Position numbers and translations under genes: made by a program | In this document: piece by piece, positions 5,621-5,694 of the stretch | How positions within the stretch are numbered: position 1 is the first letter of the stretch | Layout: the number at the start of each line of letters is the position of its first letter | Assembly: GCA_947258675.1 (NCBI GenBank) | Contig: CAMYJP010000145.1 | Span: 1 to 5,694 of the forward strand | Direction of reading: 5' to 3' | Source of the DNA: an uncultured Desulfobulbaceae bacterium | Lineage (GTDB): Bacteria > Desulfobacterota > Desulfobulbia > Desulfobulbales > BM004 | DNA: 5,694 nt | The notes under the pieces: generated by a model | Told to the model about the DNA's origin: nothing | Databases searched by the model: none | What the model saw: the letters and a program-made list of their open reading frames with translations, nothing else

Positions 5621-5694
5621 ATGCGTTGGATCTTATTGCTAATAGCGTATCTTGTCGGTTCAATCCCTTTTGGTTTACTTTTTGCCAAAGGCAA
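5621..5694 (+). CDS. plsY: Glycerol-3-phosphate acyltransferase PlsY, 5' fragment
   Basis: Only the first 24 codons lie inside the window. They read MRWILLLIAYLVGSIPFGLL then FAKG, an excellent match to the first transmembrane helix and the conserved GSIPFG motif of PlsY. PlsY uses acyl-phosphate to acylate glycerol-3-phosphate, giving lysophosphatidic acid, the first committed membrane-lipid step. The reading frame is open upstream to a stop at 5585-5587, but ATG 5621 is the only ATG in that stretch and gives the normal N-terminus. No Shine-Dalgarno is evident. The gene is divergent from def and, with pgpA, gives the neighbourhood a phospholipid-synthesis element. Confidence 0.85.
   Translation, partial: MRWILLLIAYLVGSIPFGLLFAKG

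Overview
The window (roughly low-40s % GC by eye) looks like chromosomal housekeeping DNA from a Gram-negative-type bacterium. The protein sequences and the block def-fmt-VTT-larC-pgpA suggest a member of the Desulfobacterota (sulfate-reducer-like 'Deltaproteobacteria'). That placement is inference from protein flavour, not from a search.

Layout: 1-245 is a non-coding leader with a perfect 11-bp-stem hairpin (121-156). It is followed by pyrF (+, 246-989), which encodes OMP decarboxylase of pyrimidine synthesis. A small 'miniature inverted-repeat' insertion of about 173 bp (951-1123) lies across the 3' end of pyrF and fills most of the gap to the converging minus-strand genes. From 5279 down to 1216 five genes run on the minus strand, apparently as one operon in the order def (peptide deformylase), fmt (methionyl-tRNA formyltransferase), a VTT/TVP38-family membrane protein, larC (nickel insertion into the nickel-pincer cofactor) and pgpA (phosphatidylglycerophosphatase A). 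The last three spacings are tight: 21 bp, 12 bp and a 1-bp stop/start overlap. After a roughly 340-bp AT-rich gap the first 24 codons of plsY (acyl-phosphate:glycerol-3-phosphate acyltransferase) begin on the + strand at 5621 and run off the window.

Functionally, def and fmt are the two enzymes of the formyl-methionine cycle. pgpA and the divergent plsY belong to glycerophospholipid synthesis, and the VTT protein fits a membrane-lipid theme. larC is the outsider, because its usual partners larA, larB and larE are not here.

The most interesting signal is the 951-1123 element. It has 21-nt terminal inverted repeats (17/21 matching) and is bracketed by a 9-bp direct repeat (AAGGGTTGA). Removing one repeat copy plus the element (176 bp) restores an in-frame pyrF ending in TKGNNED and a stop, where the present gene ends MASQKVRSTVS. 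The insertion has therefore apparently rewritten the C-terminus of PyrF. No CRISPR array, tRNA, rRNA or autonomous transposase gene was seen.
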